Assembly: GCF_027595985.1 (NCBI RefSeq)
Contig: NC_073305.1
Coordinates: 117,088,114-117,152,113, forward strand
Origin: Sorex araneus
Taxonomy: Eukaryota > Chordata > Mammalia > Eulipotyphla > Soricidae
Direction of reading: 5' to 3'
Length of the DNA: 64,000 bases
The notes beneath the pieces are model-generated. The model worked only from the letters and a program-made list of their open reading frames with translations. It made no database searches and was not told the DNA's origin. Position numbers and translations under genes: made by a program. Positions 24,418 through 35,877 of this stretch are shown piece by piece; the stretch's first letter is position 1; each line of letters begins with the position of its first letter.

Positions 24418-24586
24418 TTCGGTTGTTGTTTTAGTCCATATCTAGCCTTGCTCAGGGCTTACTCCTGGCTCTTTGCTTAGGAAATATTCCTGGTGGGACA
24501 AGGGGGACCTTATAGGGTGCCAGGAATCAAACATGGATAATCAGTCACATGCAAGGCAAGAACCTTACCTGATGTACTATCTTAAA
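24418..24586 (-). mobile_element. A-SINE, old
   Basis: 'cttgctcagggcttactcct', 'aggaaatattcctggtggga', 'ccaggaatcaaacatgg' and 'cacatgcaaggcaagaacct' keep the body, B box and head order at reduced identity. Confidence 0.75.
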
Positions 24587-25484
24587 ACTTTTGGTACTTT
24601 AAAATATAAGTAATGCCCTAAATTGATTTTACTTTTTAGATCTGATACTGTCATTTTATAGATATCATGTAGTGATAGAGAGCTATTATATTCTTATATT
24701 TCTGTATTTAAGAGGTTCAGTTAACATTTTTTTTTGGTTATGATTACTAACCAGGTTTGGCTTGGAGACTGGCCAGCTTTTGGGGAATCCTGATAAATAG
24801 TCAAGTTTAAGGAAAAGGGAGATGCTCTCTCTCCCCTTGCCTGCTCTCCACCTCACCTCATACTTAATGAAGAGAAGAGGCAGAGAAAGAAGGTAGTGAA
24901 GAGAGGAAGAACTGAAGCAGCATAAGGGGATAGTACCAGAGAGATTCTTGTTTTGAACAAGCCAAATAAATGTAGTTCTCTGTACATATGAGTTCAAATT
25001 CTTTCTATTAAAATATTAAAAAGCCTTCAAAGTATGTCATTTTGACCAATGATGATACCACTTTATAATGTCTTAGATTTCATTTACAAAGCATTCAAAT
25101 ACTTATTTGTGTCACTGACCTAAATATTCTAACAAAACCCTATTGTTTACAAAACCTCAGAGGTCATCTAATTCATTTTTTAAATAGAAGAACAATTGTG
25201 TACTCTATATTACAATAGAGTGATTTCCTACTTTATTTTTCAAATCTGGACACTGAAAACAAAAAGCCTTTCTATTAGCAATTAACCTAGGAAAACAAGT
25301 ATAAAGTTGGAAACTAGGATTTATGAACACCTTGATGATAAAAAATGGCAACTCAGATTGCCAGATGGTTATGTCATTAAAATTAATTTAATTGCTTTTT
25401 TAGTGTTCTGCCATTTGACTGAGGGAAAAAGTTAAATTTATCACTCAAATAGTTGCTAGAAGTTTTATTTTTATACTTATATGT

Positions 25485-26024
25485 GTGGCAGAGAGTCTCT
25501 TGCCTGCACACCTGGCTGTCTTCCCCAGGGCCCCTTGGAGGGGATGGGCTCCAGCTTCCCTCCCCACCCTGAGCAGAGCTCCCAGCGGCTGAAGACCACC
25601 GGAACCTAGCTGCAGCCATGCTGGAGGCTCTTCTCTACATGTTTGGACAGGCCTCATGCATGAAGGTACCGGCAGAGGAACCCAGGTGTGTGTAATCCCA
25701 TCAACAGCCAACATCCACAGAGAGACTTAAAAGCAAGCTCTCAGAAGCAGTATCTTTAGCCTACTTCTCCCTCTAGGAGAAACTGGCAATCTTCTGAGAG
25801 TTTCCTGCCCCCATGGGACAGCCTTGCAAGCTCCCCATGGTGTATTCATATACAAAATCCAGTAACAAGCTGGATCTCATTCCCCTGACCCTGAAGAGCC
25901 CCCAGTACAACATCATTAGGAGTGCCGAGTCGAGATGGACTTCTAAGATCTCAGGGAAAGGACGAAATGAGATGTTACTGAGCCCGCCCGAGAAATTGGT
26001 GATTAACGGGATATTGTGATTGTG
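25485..26024 (+). mobile_element. Type C composite element with RTE tail
   Basis: Second copy of the element at 21798, 540 bp long. It is flanked by 'acttatatgt' (25475) and 'actcatatgt' (26025), a 10-bp duplication with one mismatch. It starts at the same point ('gtggcagagagtctcttgcc'), shares the body, the RTE-leader part ('cattcccctgaccctgaaga', 'ttctaagatctcaggg') and the RTE tail ('gagatgttactgagcccgcc'). Relative to the first copy it lacks about 117 bases after 'cccaggtgtgtg', a loss bounded by a short gtgtg repeat. The end is a gattgtg-type tract and not poly(A). Confidence 0.85.
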
Positions 26025-26107
26025 ACTCATATGTAATAAAGAGATAATATTTACCAGGTATTATTTCCTATATACAAAAACAACAAACAATAAATTTATG
26101 AGGTCAC

Positions 26108-26261
26108 TCCTTCCTTTCTTCCTTCCTTCCTTCCTTCCTTCCTTCCTTCCTTCCTTCCTTCCTTCCTTCCTTCCTTCCTTCCTTCCTTCCTTCCTTCCTT
26201 CCTTCCTTCCTTCTTCCTTTCTTTTTTCTTTCTCTCTTCCCCTCTCTCTCTTTCTTCCTGT
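26108..26261. repeat. (TTCC)n microsatellite
   Basis: About 100 bases of near-perfect TTCC units followed by mixed pyrimidine sequence. It directly abuts the tail end of the minus-strand SINE at 26262, so it probably expanded from that SINE's A-rich tail. The GRKE-repeat ORFs here are artefacts. Confidence 0.95.
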
Positions 26262-26421
26262 TTTGGCATACACCTGACCACTCTCAGATCATGCTTACTC
26301 CTAGCTCTGCACTCAGGAATCACTCCTGGTGGGCTTGGGGGACCATATGGGGTGTCAGGGATTGAACCCAGGTGGTCACAAGCAAGCAAGCGCCCTACCT
26401 GCTTTTCTATCATTCTGACCT
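26262..26421 (-). mobile_element. A-SINE copy
   Basis: 'ttttggcatacacctgacca', 'ctctgcactcaggaatcact', 'ggggaccatatggggtgtca', B box 'attgaacccaggtgg', and a head ending 'ttctatcattctgacc'. Confidence 0.8.
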
Positions 26422-26424
26422 CAA

Positions 26425-26535
26425 GATGACGATGACTTTCATCCCTGTTTTAAAGATCAACTAACTGAGGTCTAAAGAGGTTAAATTACTTGTTCAAAGT
26501 CACACGACTGGTTACTTAAAGAAGTGGGATATACA
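26425..26535 (+). mobile_element. MIR remnant
   Basis: 'gtctaaagaggttaaattac' and 'ttgttcaaagtcacacgac' correspond to the conserved core of the mammal-wide MIR SINE. Confidence 0.65.
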
Positions 26536-26561
26536 CCCATGTAGTTTTGCTTCAGATTTGG

Positions 26562-26728
26562 AGTGGGGCTGTACAAACTGGGCAGTGCTCAGGTTTAACT
26601 TCTGTCTCTGAACTAATCACACCTGGGGAGGGGAAGTGGTTCAGGTGATTATGTGGGTTGCCAGGAATCAAACATAGGCTAATCATGTGCAAAACAAGAG
26701 CTCTAACCACTACTATCTCTTCAGCCCC
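26562..26728 (-). mobile_element. Old SINE copy
   Basis: 'ggcagtgctcaggtttaact', 'ccaggaatcaaacatagg' and 'tactatctcttcagcccc' mark a diverged minus-strand copy. Confidence 0.6.
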
Positions 26729-27743
26729 TTAACCACCCCTTTGTTCTGCCATTCACATCTAACACTGGTGGTTGTGGAGGCTAGTATTTAGTGGCACTAC
26801 AAGTTAAAGGACTAAATGTTAGAGCTTTTCTTAGAGGCAATTGAGAATTGAAAGCTCAGGTTGTGGGAGTTGTGAAGGAACTTGTGAAGTAGATGCTTAG
26901 AGGCCAACATAACATATCTGATAGCATCATAAAAAATTAAAGCATTAGACTGCAGTTCTTGATGATATTCAGTCTGCTTCCTGAAGCTTTGGTGTTATGT
27001 GTGATTTCAAGGAAGCAGAACTAATAATCATGTGGTGAAGCCGCCAGAACAAGCAGTTAAAAACAAAAGGAGCATCTCACCATGATGAGGAGGAAAGGCA
27101 GAGAGTGGGGTTTTCTGCCCATCTATTTGACCTCTGTATGCATGTGCTATACATACAAAACCTTGGTTGGGAAAAGGAAAAGACTTCCAGGGAATAAAAG
27201 GATGAAAGGGAGTTAGTGAGAATAGGGACAAAGGGAGGTTTTCTTGTCAATACTCAGGGTTTTGGGCACAATCTCCAGTTTAGGCTGCCATTCAATGAAG
27301 ATTCCACTAGGCATTTCCTTCTGCTGAGAAATCATAGAAGGAATCATTGAACCGAGCATTGCTTGATTTCAAGCTCTCTTTCTAGTAGGAAATTATGAGA
27401 CTCTAGAACTGGCAGAAATATATTGTCAATGCTAATGTGAGTTGTGTCGGTCTTTTAGATAGTTATTTTCAGTCACATCGATCAAGAGTTGTCTGATTCC
27501 AGTAATTTGTTATTATATTGATTTTGGTACAAACATATATTTATTACTACATACACTTTTTATCTCTTTGACATATTGTGTTTAAATTTTACTTCAAGGC
27601 TTTTTGAACATACTCATTCACCTTTTTTATTAGTAATTTACTCTTCTGGGCCTCAGTTGTTTGTATTCATTATACTGGTAAACACAATCTTTATTGTGAT
27701 GGTCAGTCTCTGTGAGGACAATTTTTTGAATAATGGTCTAATA
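26729..27743. other. Unassigned sequence
   Basis: No gene or repeat family recognised between the SINE and the L1 insertion. Confidence 0.4.
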
Positions 27744-27758
27744 GGGAAGAAATATTCT

Positions 27759-28809
27759 TTTTTTTTTTTTTTAATTTATTTATTTTTAATTAGAGAATCA
27801 CCGTGAGGGTACAGTTACAGATTTATACACTTTTGTGCTTATACTTCCCTCATACAAAGTTTGGAACCCATCCCTTCACCAGTGCCCGTTCTCCACCACC
27901 CGTAAACCCAGTGTCCCTCCCACCCTCCCCAATCCCATCTCCCCCCCACCCCACCCTGCCACTGTGGCAAGGCATTCCCTTCTGTTTTCTCCCTCTAATT
28001 AGCTGTTGTGGTTTGCAATAAAGGTGTTGAGTGGCCGCTGTGCTCAGTCTCTAGCCCTCATTCAGCCCGCAACTCCCTTCCCCCACATGGCCTTCGACTA
28101 CCATGTAGTTGGTGATCGCTTCTCTGAGTTGACCTTTCCCCGGAACGTGAGGCCAGCCTCGAAGCCATGGAGTCAACCTCCTGGTACTTATTTCTACAGT
28201 TCTTGGGTGTTAGTCTCCCACTCTGTTATTCTATATACCATAGATGAGTGCAGTCTTTCTATGTCTGTCTCTCTCCTTCTGACTCATTTCACTCAGCATG
28301 AAACTTTTCATGCCCATCCACTTGACTACAAAATTCTTGACCTCCTTTTTTCTAACAGCTGCATAGTATTCCATTGTATAGATGTACCAAAGTTTCCTCA
28401 ACCAGTCATCCGTTCTGGGGCATTCGGGTTTTTTCCAGATTCTGGCTATTGTAAACAGTGCTGCGATGAACATACATGTGCAGATGCCATTTCGATTGTA
28501 CTTTTTTGCCTCTCTGGGATATATTCCCAGCAGTGGTATTGCTGGGTCAAATGGGAATTCAATATCTAATTTTTTGAGAGTCGTCCATATTGTTTTCCAG
28601 AAGGGCTGAACCAGTCGGCATTCCCACCAGCAGTGAAGAAGGGTCCCTTTCTCCCCACATCCTCTCCAACAGCGGTTGCTTTTGTTCTTTTGGATGTGTG
28701 CTAGTCTCTGTGGTGTGAGGTGGTATCTCAAAGTTGTTTTGATCTGCATCTCTCTGATGATTAGTGATGCAGAGCACTTTTTCATGTGCCTTTTGGCCAT
28801 TCGTATTTC
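27759..28809 (-). mobile_element. L1 LINE, 5'-truncated, with target duplication
   Basis: A 1.05-kb insertion flanked by a perfect 15-bp duplication 'gggaagaaatattct' (27744-27758 and 28810-28824). On the minus strand it starts inside ORF2, runs through the ORF2 stop at 28231 and a C-poor 3' UTR, and ends in poly(A) (poly-T at about 27758-27772). The same 3' UTR recurs at 47.5, 53.3, 55.4 and 60.0 kb. The intact duplication and open frame suggest a fairly recent insertion. Confidence 0.92.
28231..28800 (-). pseudogene. L1 ORF2 C-terminal fragment
   Basis: This 189-residue open frame is the C-terminal end of L1 ORF2p, the endonuclease/reverse transcriptase. Recognisable blocks are the cysteine-rich '[18 protein letters not shown]', then '[16 protein letters not shown]', '[12 protein letters not shown]' and '[10 protein letters not shown]', ending 'KTALIYGI'. 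The endonuclease and RT domains are absent because the insertion is 5'-truncated, so it cannot be active. It has no internal stop. The methionine start is incidental. Confidence 0.93.
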
Positions 28810-28877
28810 GGGAAGAAATATTCTGATTTACAAAATATAGAGGTAGAAACATGATGAAATAATCTTTTCTATACTGA

Positions 28878-29133
28878 GGAGCTTGCCAGGCTCTGCTGTG
28901 TGGGAAGGATACTCTTGGTAGCTTGCTGGGCTTTCTGAGAGGGATGGAGGAATCAAACCCGGGTTGGCCGCATGCAAGGCAAATGTCCTACCCGCTGTGC
29001 TATTGCCCCAGCTGTGGCATATTTGATATGCCAAAAACAGTAACATCAAGTCTCACAAAGGTCATGTCACTGGTGCCCACTCGAGCAAATCGAAGAACAG
29101 TGGGATGACAGTGCTACAACAGTGATACAGTGC
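28878..29133. mobile_element. R-SINE with internal inversion (twin-priming type)
   Basis: The left part (28878 to about 29013) is minus-strand R-SINE: leader piece, B box 'aatcaaacccgggttgg' and head 'gctgtgctattgccccagc'. The right part (about 29014-29133) is plus-strand and continues exactly where the left part stops, from 'tgtggcatatttgatatgcc' to 'gatgacagtgctac'. Together they form one element whose 5' half is inverted at the 'caagctacc/cgtggc' boundary. The short duplication 'atactga' flanks the whole (28871-28877 and 29134-29140). Confidence 0.85.
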
Positions 29134-29164
29134 ATACTGAAGATACTTTAGTGCTGTGTGGGAT

Positions 29165-29275
29165 AGGGGTCACCAGGGTCACATCTGGCCTTGCTCAGAG
29201 GTGAACCCTCTAGTGGCAGGGATCAAACTAGGGGTCTTGTGCATGCCAGGCATATACTCCAGTTCTTATGGCCAT
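29165..29275 (-). mobile_element. Old SINE fragment
   Basis: 'gtcacatctggccttgctca', 'cagggatcaaactagggg' and 'gtgcatgccaggcatatac' mark a diverged, internally deleted copy. Confidence 0.55.
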
Positions 29276-32200
29276 CTCCACAGGGGTCATGGTTTAAAAA
29301 TATATGCACTCACCATATATTTTTGCCTACCTTAATATGTTTGAATATTCCTGGATGCTTTTAAAAATGGTCAAGTACAATAATAAAAATGCATATCTTA
29401 AAAAAGCTAATAACAGCTTATAAACTTAAGCACATTTACAAAATGCCTACTTATAGTTTTCTATGTATTTAGTATGAAAATATTCTTTAATTTTAAATTG
29501 GAAGGGATATCCTAGGTTATTTAATGAAAGCTCGTCTGTAGGGTAAACAATCAAGAATGAAAATCTTTCATATCTTGTTCAAGTTTGTTTGGAAATGCAA
29601 ACATAACCAGAATCCAGGAATTCAACCCTTTAGTTTGTAGCCTTTTCAATAGATTTATATTTACTTGATATAAAACACAATTAGTACAGTGTATAAAACA
29701 ATTCATACTTCCTATAGAACCAGCTGTTGAAAGAGAAGCTAATTTAGGAATGCATTCCCCCATGCCCTCCCCCCATAATAAAATCATGCATTCCTGTGAT
29801 CCATGCAAAGCACCAGCCCAAATTAGCAGACCACATGAATACAACTTAATTCTAATCTTGCTTCAGTCATTATCTTTGTGCAGTATTTGGTGCTTTGTGC
29901 AGTATCATTCACCTCAGTGTCTGTTTCCCCATGTATGCAGTAAGAAAAATAATGTCTCCTCTCTGATGCAGGGAAAAAGCTGCTTTCTTTAAACATATGT
30001 ATATACATCAATTATAGGAAGGGACTTAATTCTATGTTATTACCATATCATCATTTTTATTTTACTTTTTTTCTATTTATACGATCAAAGTTTGATTAGA
30101 ACATCACCTAAAGTCCTAACAATAAAGCTTAAACAAGGGAGACAATTTTCAGACTTGAAAATCTCTTTTTATATCTATTTATTTCAATCCTGAACTTCTA
30201 GATAAAGAAAATTAAATGTTTTCATGTATGTGTTTTTATGCTTTGATCAGATTCTTGTTAGGAATAAAATGTGTTGCAGAGCTACAATAATTTTCCTGAA
30301 TTTAGTAAGCTGTGCTAAAGCATGAATTCTTTCTTTCCAAGTCCCTGCCTTAGTTCAGTGGGATATTGGCAGTGGTCTCATTAACAGGGTAACTATTTCC
30401 TGATATTACAGCTAAGACAAAGACATGAACATGAACACTGACGGTGAATTGTGAGGGTAAAAACAACAGCAGAAGTATTTAAATTTGGAATGGTACATAT
30501 GTTTGTATCTTTCAGAGGCTGGGGTCAAATTCTTTTTACTTTAGAGAAACAAAAGATGAAGGAAGACCTAAAATAATCTATTTTGAAGTAATATATTTCT
30601 TAAAAAATTAAATTGCAATATTGTAATTGGAATAACCTTGACCTACATTTTAACTTATAGACATTATTAAAAAATATTTGGTTCTATTTGTATAATATAG
30701 GAATTAACATTAGATGTTTGATAGATATGTATATTATATCTAATTCTCATTATACCGAAAATATTTTTTAAATTTATTAAAGACATATTTATTAAAATAC
30801 TGAATGTATAGATTGAAGTTAATGAAGTACTTTTAAAATATCCTTGCAGTTAATGTGTTGGCATTCTTTTATGATTCTGATTATATTTTTATTTTAACCA
30901 TTAGAGGGCACATTAGTTCAAGAAAAATTAAACTAAAAGCAGAGCAACAAAATGGAAATAGTTGTATAAGTGGCAAGCTGAGAAAATTTATGTATTTAAC
31001 TACTCTTATTTTCACTCATTTCATTGTCATTTGTAATGTAATTTATCAGGATTTTTTTTAATCTGCAAAGAATTCAAGTATATGTAGTTTTGTGTAAGAA
31101 ACAACTCTTCACTTTTATGGCTAGCTACTACTCCTAGGAGAATGGGGTTGGTTTAGTTGAATTTGACGAGTTTGACTGTTATGTGACCAAAGAGGACATA
31201 ATAAATCATGGCCTTCTGAAAAAACGTCATGAGTTCAAAGGTAGGCACAATTAGGTTATTATGAACTAAGTAAATGCCGGTCCTGGTCTCACAGTTAATT
31301 TAGAAGCAAGCAAGCAAGCAAGTTACATGTGAATGAATAAAGCTCAGCAACTATGCTTCACCATAAGTATTTATAACCTTTAAAATTTGGTACAAATTAC
31401 AGAGAGAACAATAGATGGCCCCAGAGTGATCACAAGGCTTTATTTCACTAGGAGGCTTGACTGAGGTCATAAACTGCAAAAGGGCAGGCGACTCAAGTGG
31501 CTTATGAATGACTGCCGAGTCTCAGAATGAGTTCATTTGTTTTCAATCTATGGCAAACTGTTATTATTTTTAATGTTCAGTTTTTTGCTCTGAAGGCTGC
31601 AGGTTTTTAATCTGTAAAGACTGAAATAAAAACTAATTTTTAACAATAATGTTTTTATGATATTAAGTTAAAGGAGTACAGGACATGATTAATCCATTAA
31701 TTTACACAATAAAATTAATTGAGCACCTACTAAGTTCAAGTTCTGGCTTAGTGCTAGGGAATAAAGACAGATTAATGTATGGGCCTTAGCCTTAAAATGC
31801 AATTTTTATTTCCCTGTGATTTATATAGAAATAAATCAGCAAATAACTTGTAGTATATGGTAACATTATATATTAGTAGGCAAGCAGAAAAGAGATTTAT
31901 CAAATCTATTACAAAATATATTTTAAAGAGAACTGAGTGGTTAGGCAAAATTATTATATACTATTTCAGTTTAAAACTGCAAATCTTCTCTGGTAATATT
32001 CTTTTTTCTGAGAGTCAATTATATAATAAATTGTAGTAATTAGTAGCATAAAACAAGGTAATAATGTAATTAAAACCAAAATATTTACTTGCTATAGAAG
32101 ATACTTTTTGCATCTTAATTCTGCTCCTCGCAAGTTAATAATACTCTATAGGAATTTCTGTGTGGCTTTTACATCTGGTGGCTGTGGAATTAGCATGTAC

Positions 32201-32789
32201 AAAGAGAGCTCAGAATTATGCTTTAATTATGATTTGAATGATGATTTCAGTCTGAGCATGAGTTGTCAACAGAATTGTGAGCTGGGGGAAAAAGAGATAA
32301 GGACTGTTAGTGGGATAAAAAGTATATTTGCAGTCTCTTACTTTAAAGTGCCTTTTGTTTTAAAAGAAGTAATTAATGTTAGGAATTAATTGGTTCAGAT
32401 TCCTGATTTTAAAGTTATCACTTGGTTGCTAAGATGAAGTCTTTTCAAAATTGCTACACGATATGCAATGACAGGAACATTTCAGTTGAAAGGTAGAAAA
32501 CATAATTGAAAAGCTAGCTTTTGAGTGCCTGCTTATCACCCTAATTGATAGCAGATGAGCCTGAGGAACTAATGCTGTAGTTCAGTAGAAAAAGTATTTA
32601 GCTGAATTTCACATTATGATGCAAGGTTTCTTTTTATCTAAGAGTTAACATTATTGCTGATGTTTTGATGCAACAGTAGACTGATTCAGAAAGCACTTCA
32701 AATGCCAATCTTATGCAGTAGAATTATGGGAGATTTTTATTAGGCATATCTATATTTTTAAATTTTTTATTTCTTTCTTTATTTTTAAA
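29276..32789. other. Repeat-poor AT-rich stretch
   Basis: Apart from the MIR piece at 29840 and an old interspersed-repeat fragment near 31715-31790 ('gagcacctactaagttcaag'), no SINE, L1 or gene is recognised in about 3.5 kb. 32100-32650 has AT-homeobox-like motifs and may be conserved non-coding DNA. Confidence 0.45.
29840..29975 (-). mobile_element. MIR remnant
   Basis: 'cattcacctcagtgtctg' with 'tttccccatgtatgcagtaa' is the reverse complement of the MIR core. Confidence 0.55.
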
Positions 32790-32913
32790 AAGTTTGGGCA
32801 ACCCCCGGGCATGCTCTGGGCTTATTCCTGCTCTGTACTCAACGATCGTTTCTGGTGGTGCTGAGGAAATAAGAGGGTCGACTGTATGCAACATAAACAA
32901 CTTGGCCCTTGTA
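32790..32913 (-). mobile_element. Old SINE copy
   Basis: 'gggcatgctctgggcttatt', 'tcgtttctggtggtgctgag' and 'aacttggcccttgtactctc' follow the A-SINE order. The head passes directly into a (CT)n tract. Confidence 0.6.

Positions 32914-32948
<35 letters not shown>
32914..32948. repeat. (CT)n microsatellite
   Basis: CT units begin in the 'actatctctct' part of the adjacent SINE head, so the tract probably expanded from the 5' side of that SINE. Confidence 0.9.
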
Positions 32949-32949
<1 letters not shown>

Positions 32950-33907
32950 TGCTCTCTCGTGTCTCTCTCTGTCTCTAATCTTTCTATACCAAATATATTT
33001 AATTATATTAAAAATATGTTAGTATTCAAGTCTGCCAGGCATTTACCAGGAAAAACTTCAAATGACTTTAGAATACAATGGTATACTCTTACTGATCTTA
33101 GTTGGTCCTCACATATACTTACAACTTCTAATTACGAACTTGTCCTCTATTTTTATATGTGCCTATCTTATTGTAACAAGTATTTAAAATTTAGTTAATG
33201 TAAAATAGACCATGCCCACTTTGTCTCATACAAATGAGAAGATACAGTGAATTTAGAAATTAACAAAAGGACAGTTGAGTAATGGGTTTGAATATTAGCT
33301 TTGGGAATATAGAAGTGACTAAGGGAATGTGCAAGACTTATGTTGAGGATATGATCAGGGTCTATAGGAAGAATGAAAGGAAAACAAATCATATAACAGT
33401 GTGTGTCTGTGCACAGGCAGGAGGAGGAGGAGGAGGATAGACAAAACTCACCGGTCACTTTAGACAAAAGGTATGACTTTCCTTTAAAAAAGATGGTGTG
33501 TCTCTGGCTACCTATTTTAATAAGGTTTTATTGCTTTGAGGAAGGAGAAAACATGATCTAACCAATCTGCTCAAAGAGTTTATTTTCTTATTTCTACATA
33601 AAAGAGCTATTTTTGGCAGATGTATCACAGATGTCACATCAATGTCAGCCACACATACAAAAGTCAAAGGAGATGGGTGCATTTGAGTGGGAGTGGAATT
33701 TAAGCAGGAATATCTTTTGATAGGAAGAACAGAAATGGTCTCTAAACTATTTATTTGAATAAAAACCCAAATAAAACCAAACACATGCCTGGATATGCAT
33801 ATTTTAGCATTTTGTAGCTCTCTTAGTCATATATGATCAAGCTCAAAAAGAAAAAGATTGCTAGTTAGGACTAATAGCTCATTACAAGACAAATGTTAAG
33901 TTGTTGC

Positions 33908-34029
33908 AAATAAATGTTATAAAATCAAAGTTCAAGGGATGAAGTTATGCTTCTGGGGACCCACATTAAACTAAATGCTATATCATCAAAGCTTAAGGGA
34001 GGAAGTTATGCTTCTGGGTACCGTATTAA
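33908..34029. repeat. Imperfect 61-bp tandem duplication
   Basis: Two adjacent units share 'gaagttatgcttctggg' (33941 and 34002) and the preceding 'atcaaag(t/c)t(c/t)aaggga' block at the same spacing. The units have clearly diverged, so the duplication is not recent. Confidence 0.8.
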
Positions 34030-35658
34030 GTTTTTTTCCCTTTTTTCTGATTAACTGAGAAACTCAAGTGAGTGTTTCATTTTTTTTATGCCTCATGGGC
34101 TGTCTACATTCTGATGTGTGGAAAACAGCTTTTAACTACTTGTGAACAATCAATTCTCTATTATAATTTTATTAATATTAATTAATAAGTGTCACAATTT
34201 TATTTTAAATTGTTGGTCCAGATATTGAGCTCTAATATGTATTTTTTTTTTAGCCCCAATGAAAATTTGCAAACCAACCATGTTTCAAATTGGTCCTTTA
34301 ACCGATGAACTGATTTTCTTGAGAGAGAAAGCTTAGAAAATTTTCTAATTAGTGCTAAGACCTGATTTTCTGTGGCTCACTGCTTCATGTATTCGACTTC
34401 AAATTATGCTGTAGGAAATGTCTTCACAGGTTGGTGTTTCCTATTGATCTCTATGATTGTTCTCAGTAATTTAGAAGTTAACTGTGCAGTGCTTTTTCAA
34501 GGAGACACTGGTACCTTGAGTCAGCACACACTCCTCGCTGGCCAACCTGGGGCCAAAGATCCTGTCACCTCCACAGCCAGGGTGGCTCACGGCGTATGAA
34601 TGGGATGCACTGACTCTCCTGTCAGTTCATTTCCTCTGTGTAGCTCGCCTGTTCTTTCAGCCCGCAGTTCATGCTTTAAATGACTCTTCTTTTATAAACT
34701 GAGAAGGGATTTGTGTAGCGTGAGCTTACCTGAGAAACTAAAGCTCATTAATTAGAAAGGTGCTTCAGGGCAACAGGAAATTTTTCATTGGAAAGGTTTC
34801 AAATCTAAGAAAGTAATTAATTTCTCTGTGGAAGAGGATCACATTTTTCTCTACTGATGCCCTTCCCTACTGCAACTGAATAGTTTATGGCACAATGGAG
34901 GGAATTTGACTCTTTCATTAACCCTCACCGTTACTTTCCTCTTTCCTTTTCTCTTTCATTTAGGCTTTCCTGATACTTTCTTGAGGCTTGGGGAAGATAC
35001 TCGGTTTTGTTTTTCTAAGAAAAAAAAAGTTAGGGAATAGATTTGAAAGACTATAAAGCAAAAGTGGTTATTTTTCTCAATGTTCATCTATTATCTGGTG
35101 TTTTCTTCAATGCGGAGTTTCTATTTACTAAAGGAAAAGGACAAATTTGGAAAAAGAGTTGCATAAATGTGATAAATTTATGATTAAGAAAATGACAAGT
35201 TAGGAAAAATAGCAATAAATCTGGCAAAGGTTTGCCATGATATAGTGTGTGTAACAGAGAACTTAAAACCTCACAAAAACCAAAACTTCAATCAAAATGA
35301 GGGGAAAAGAGAAGGGCAGATATTTTCAAAAAGAAACATCAGAATGGATTAATGGGTTTCTGTTTAATTCAATAGGTGTTTCATTCAATTCTTACTGTAC
35401 TTTCACATTCAAATTGCCTGAAATTTGACCCTTTACCTGCCCTTTTGGGGATGTGTGAGTTATTTAATCTATTTTTTCCAGTACTTTCTTTTTGACATAA
35501 GTTGATATTTGAAGTAAATAAAATGCCCCTGCCCCTTACGTGGAATCTGTATTTTTGCAAGTTTCTGTTCCTATTAGTAGTGAAAAGCATTTATAAACTA
35601 AGATGACATACTATGTGTCTATTGTTTTGAGGCCCTACATAAGACAATAAGACAGAAG

Positions 35659-35689
35659 TTGTGTGTGTGCGTGTGTGTGTGTGTGTGTG
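35659..35689. repeat. (GT)n microsatellite
   Basis: GT dinucleotides with one 'gtgc' interruption. Confidence 0.95.
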
Positions 35690-35762
35690 AGAAACCACAA
35701 GTCACTCTGATACTTATTAGCTTTAATCTAAATTAGCAGAGTTTATTTTCTGAAAACTTTCT

Positions 35763-35877
35763 TTATTTGGGGGCCACACATGGAAGTGCTCAAGTGTACT
35801 GCCCAGCTTGGTGCTCAAGGGACCTTGCGTGGTGCTGAGGGTTCAACCCTTGTTGTGTTATCTCTGCAGTTCCAATC
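35763..35877 (-). mobile_element. Old SINE fragment
   Basis: 'ggggccacacatggaagtgc', 'tggtgctcaagggaccttgc' and 'gggttcaacccttgttg' show body and B box in minus orientation. Confidence 0.6.

Larger units (their letters stand above)
32955..35762. other. Repeat-poor sequence
   Basis: No gene recognised. It contains a short GGA tract (33418-33436), a 61-bp imperfect tandem duplication (33908-34029) and a (GT)n tract (35659-35689). 34480-34850 is free of recognisable repeats and moderately GC-rich. Confidence 0.45.

Noticed and set aside
26061-26413. ORFs with long (KEGR)n repeats
   Set aside because: They are direct translations of the (TTCC)n microsatellite.
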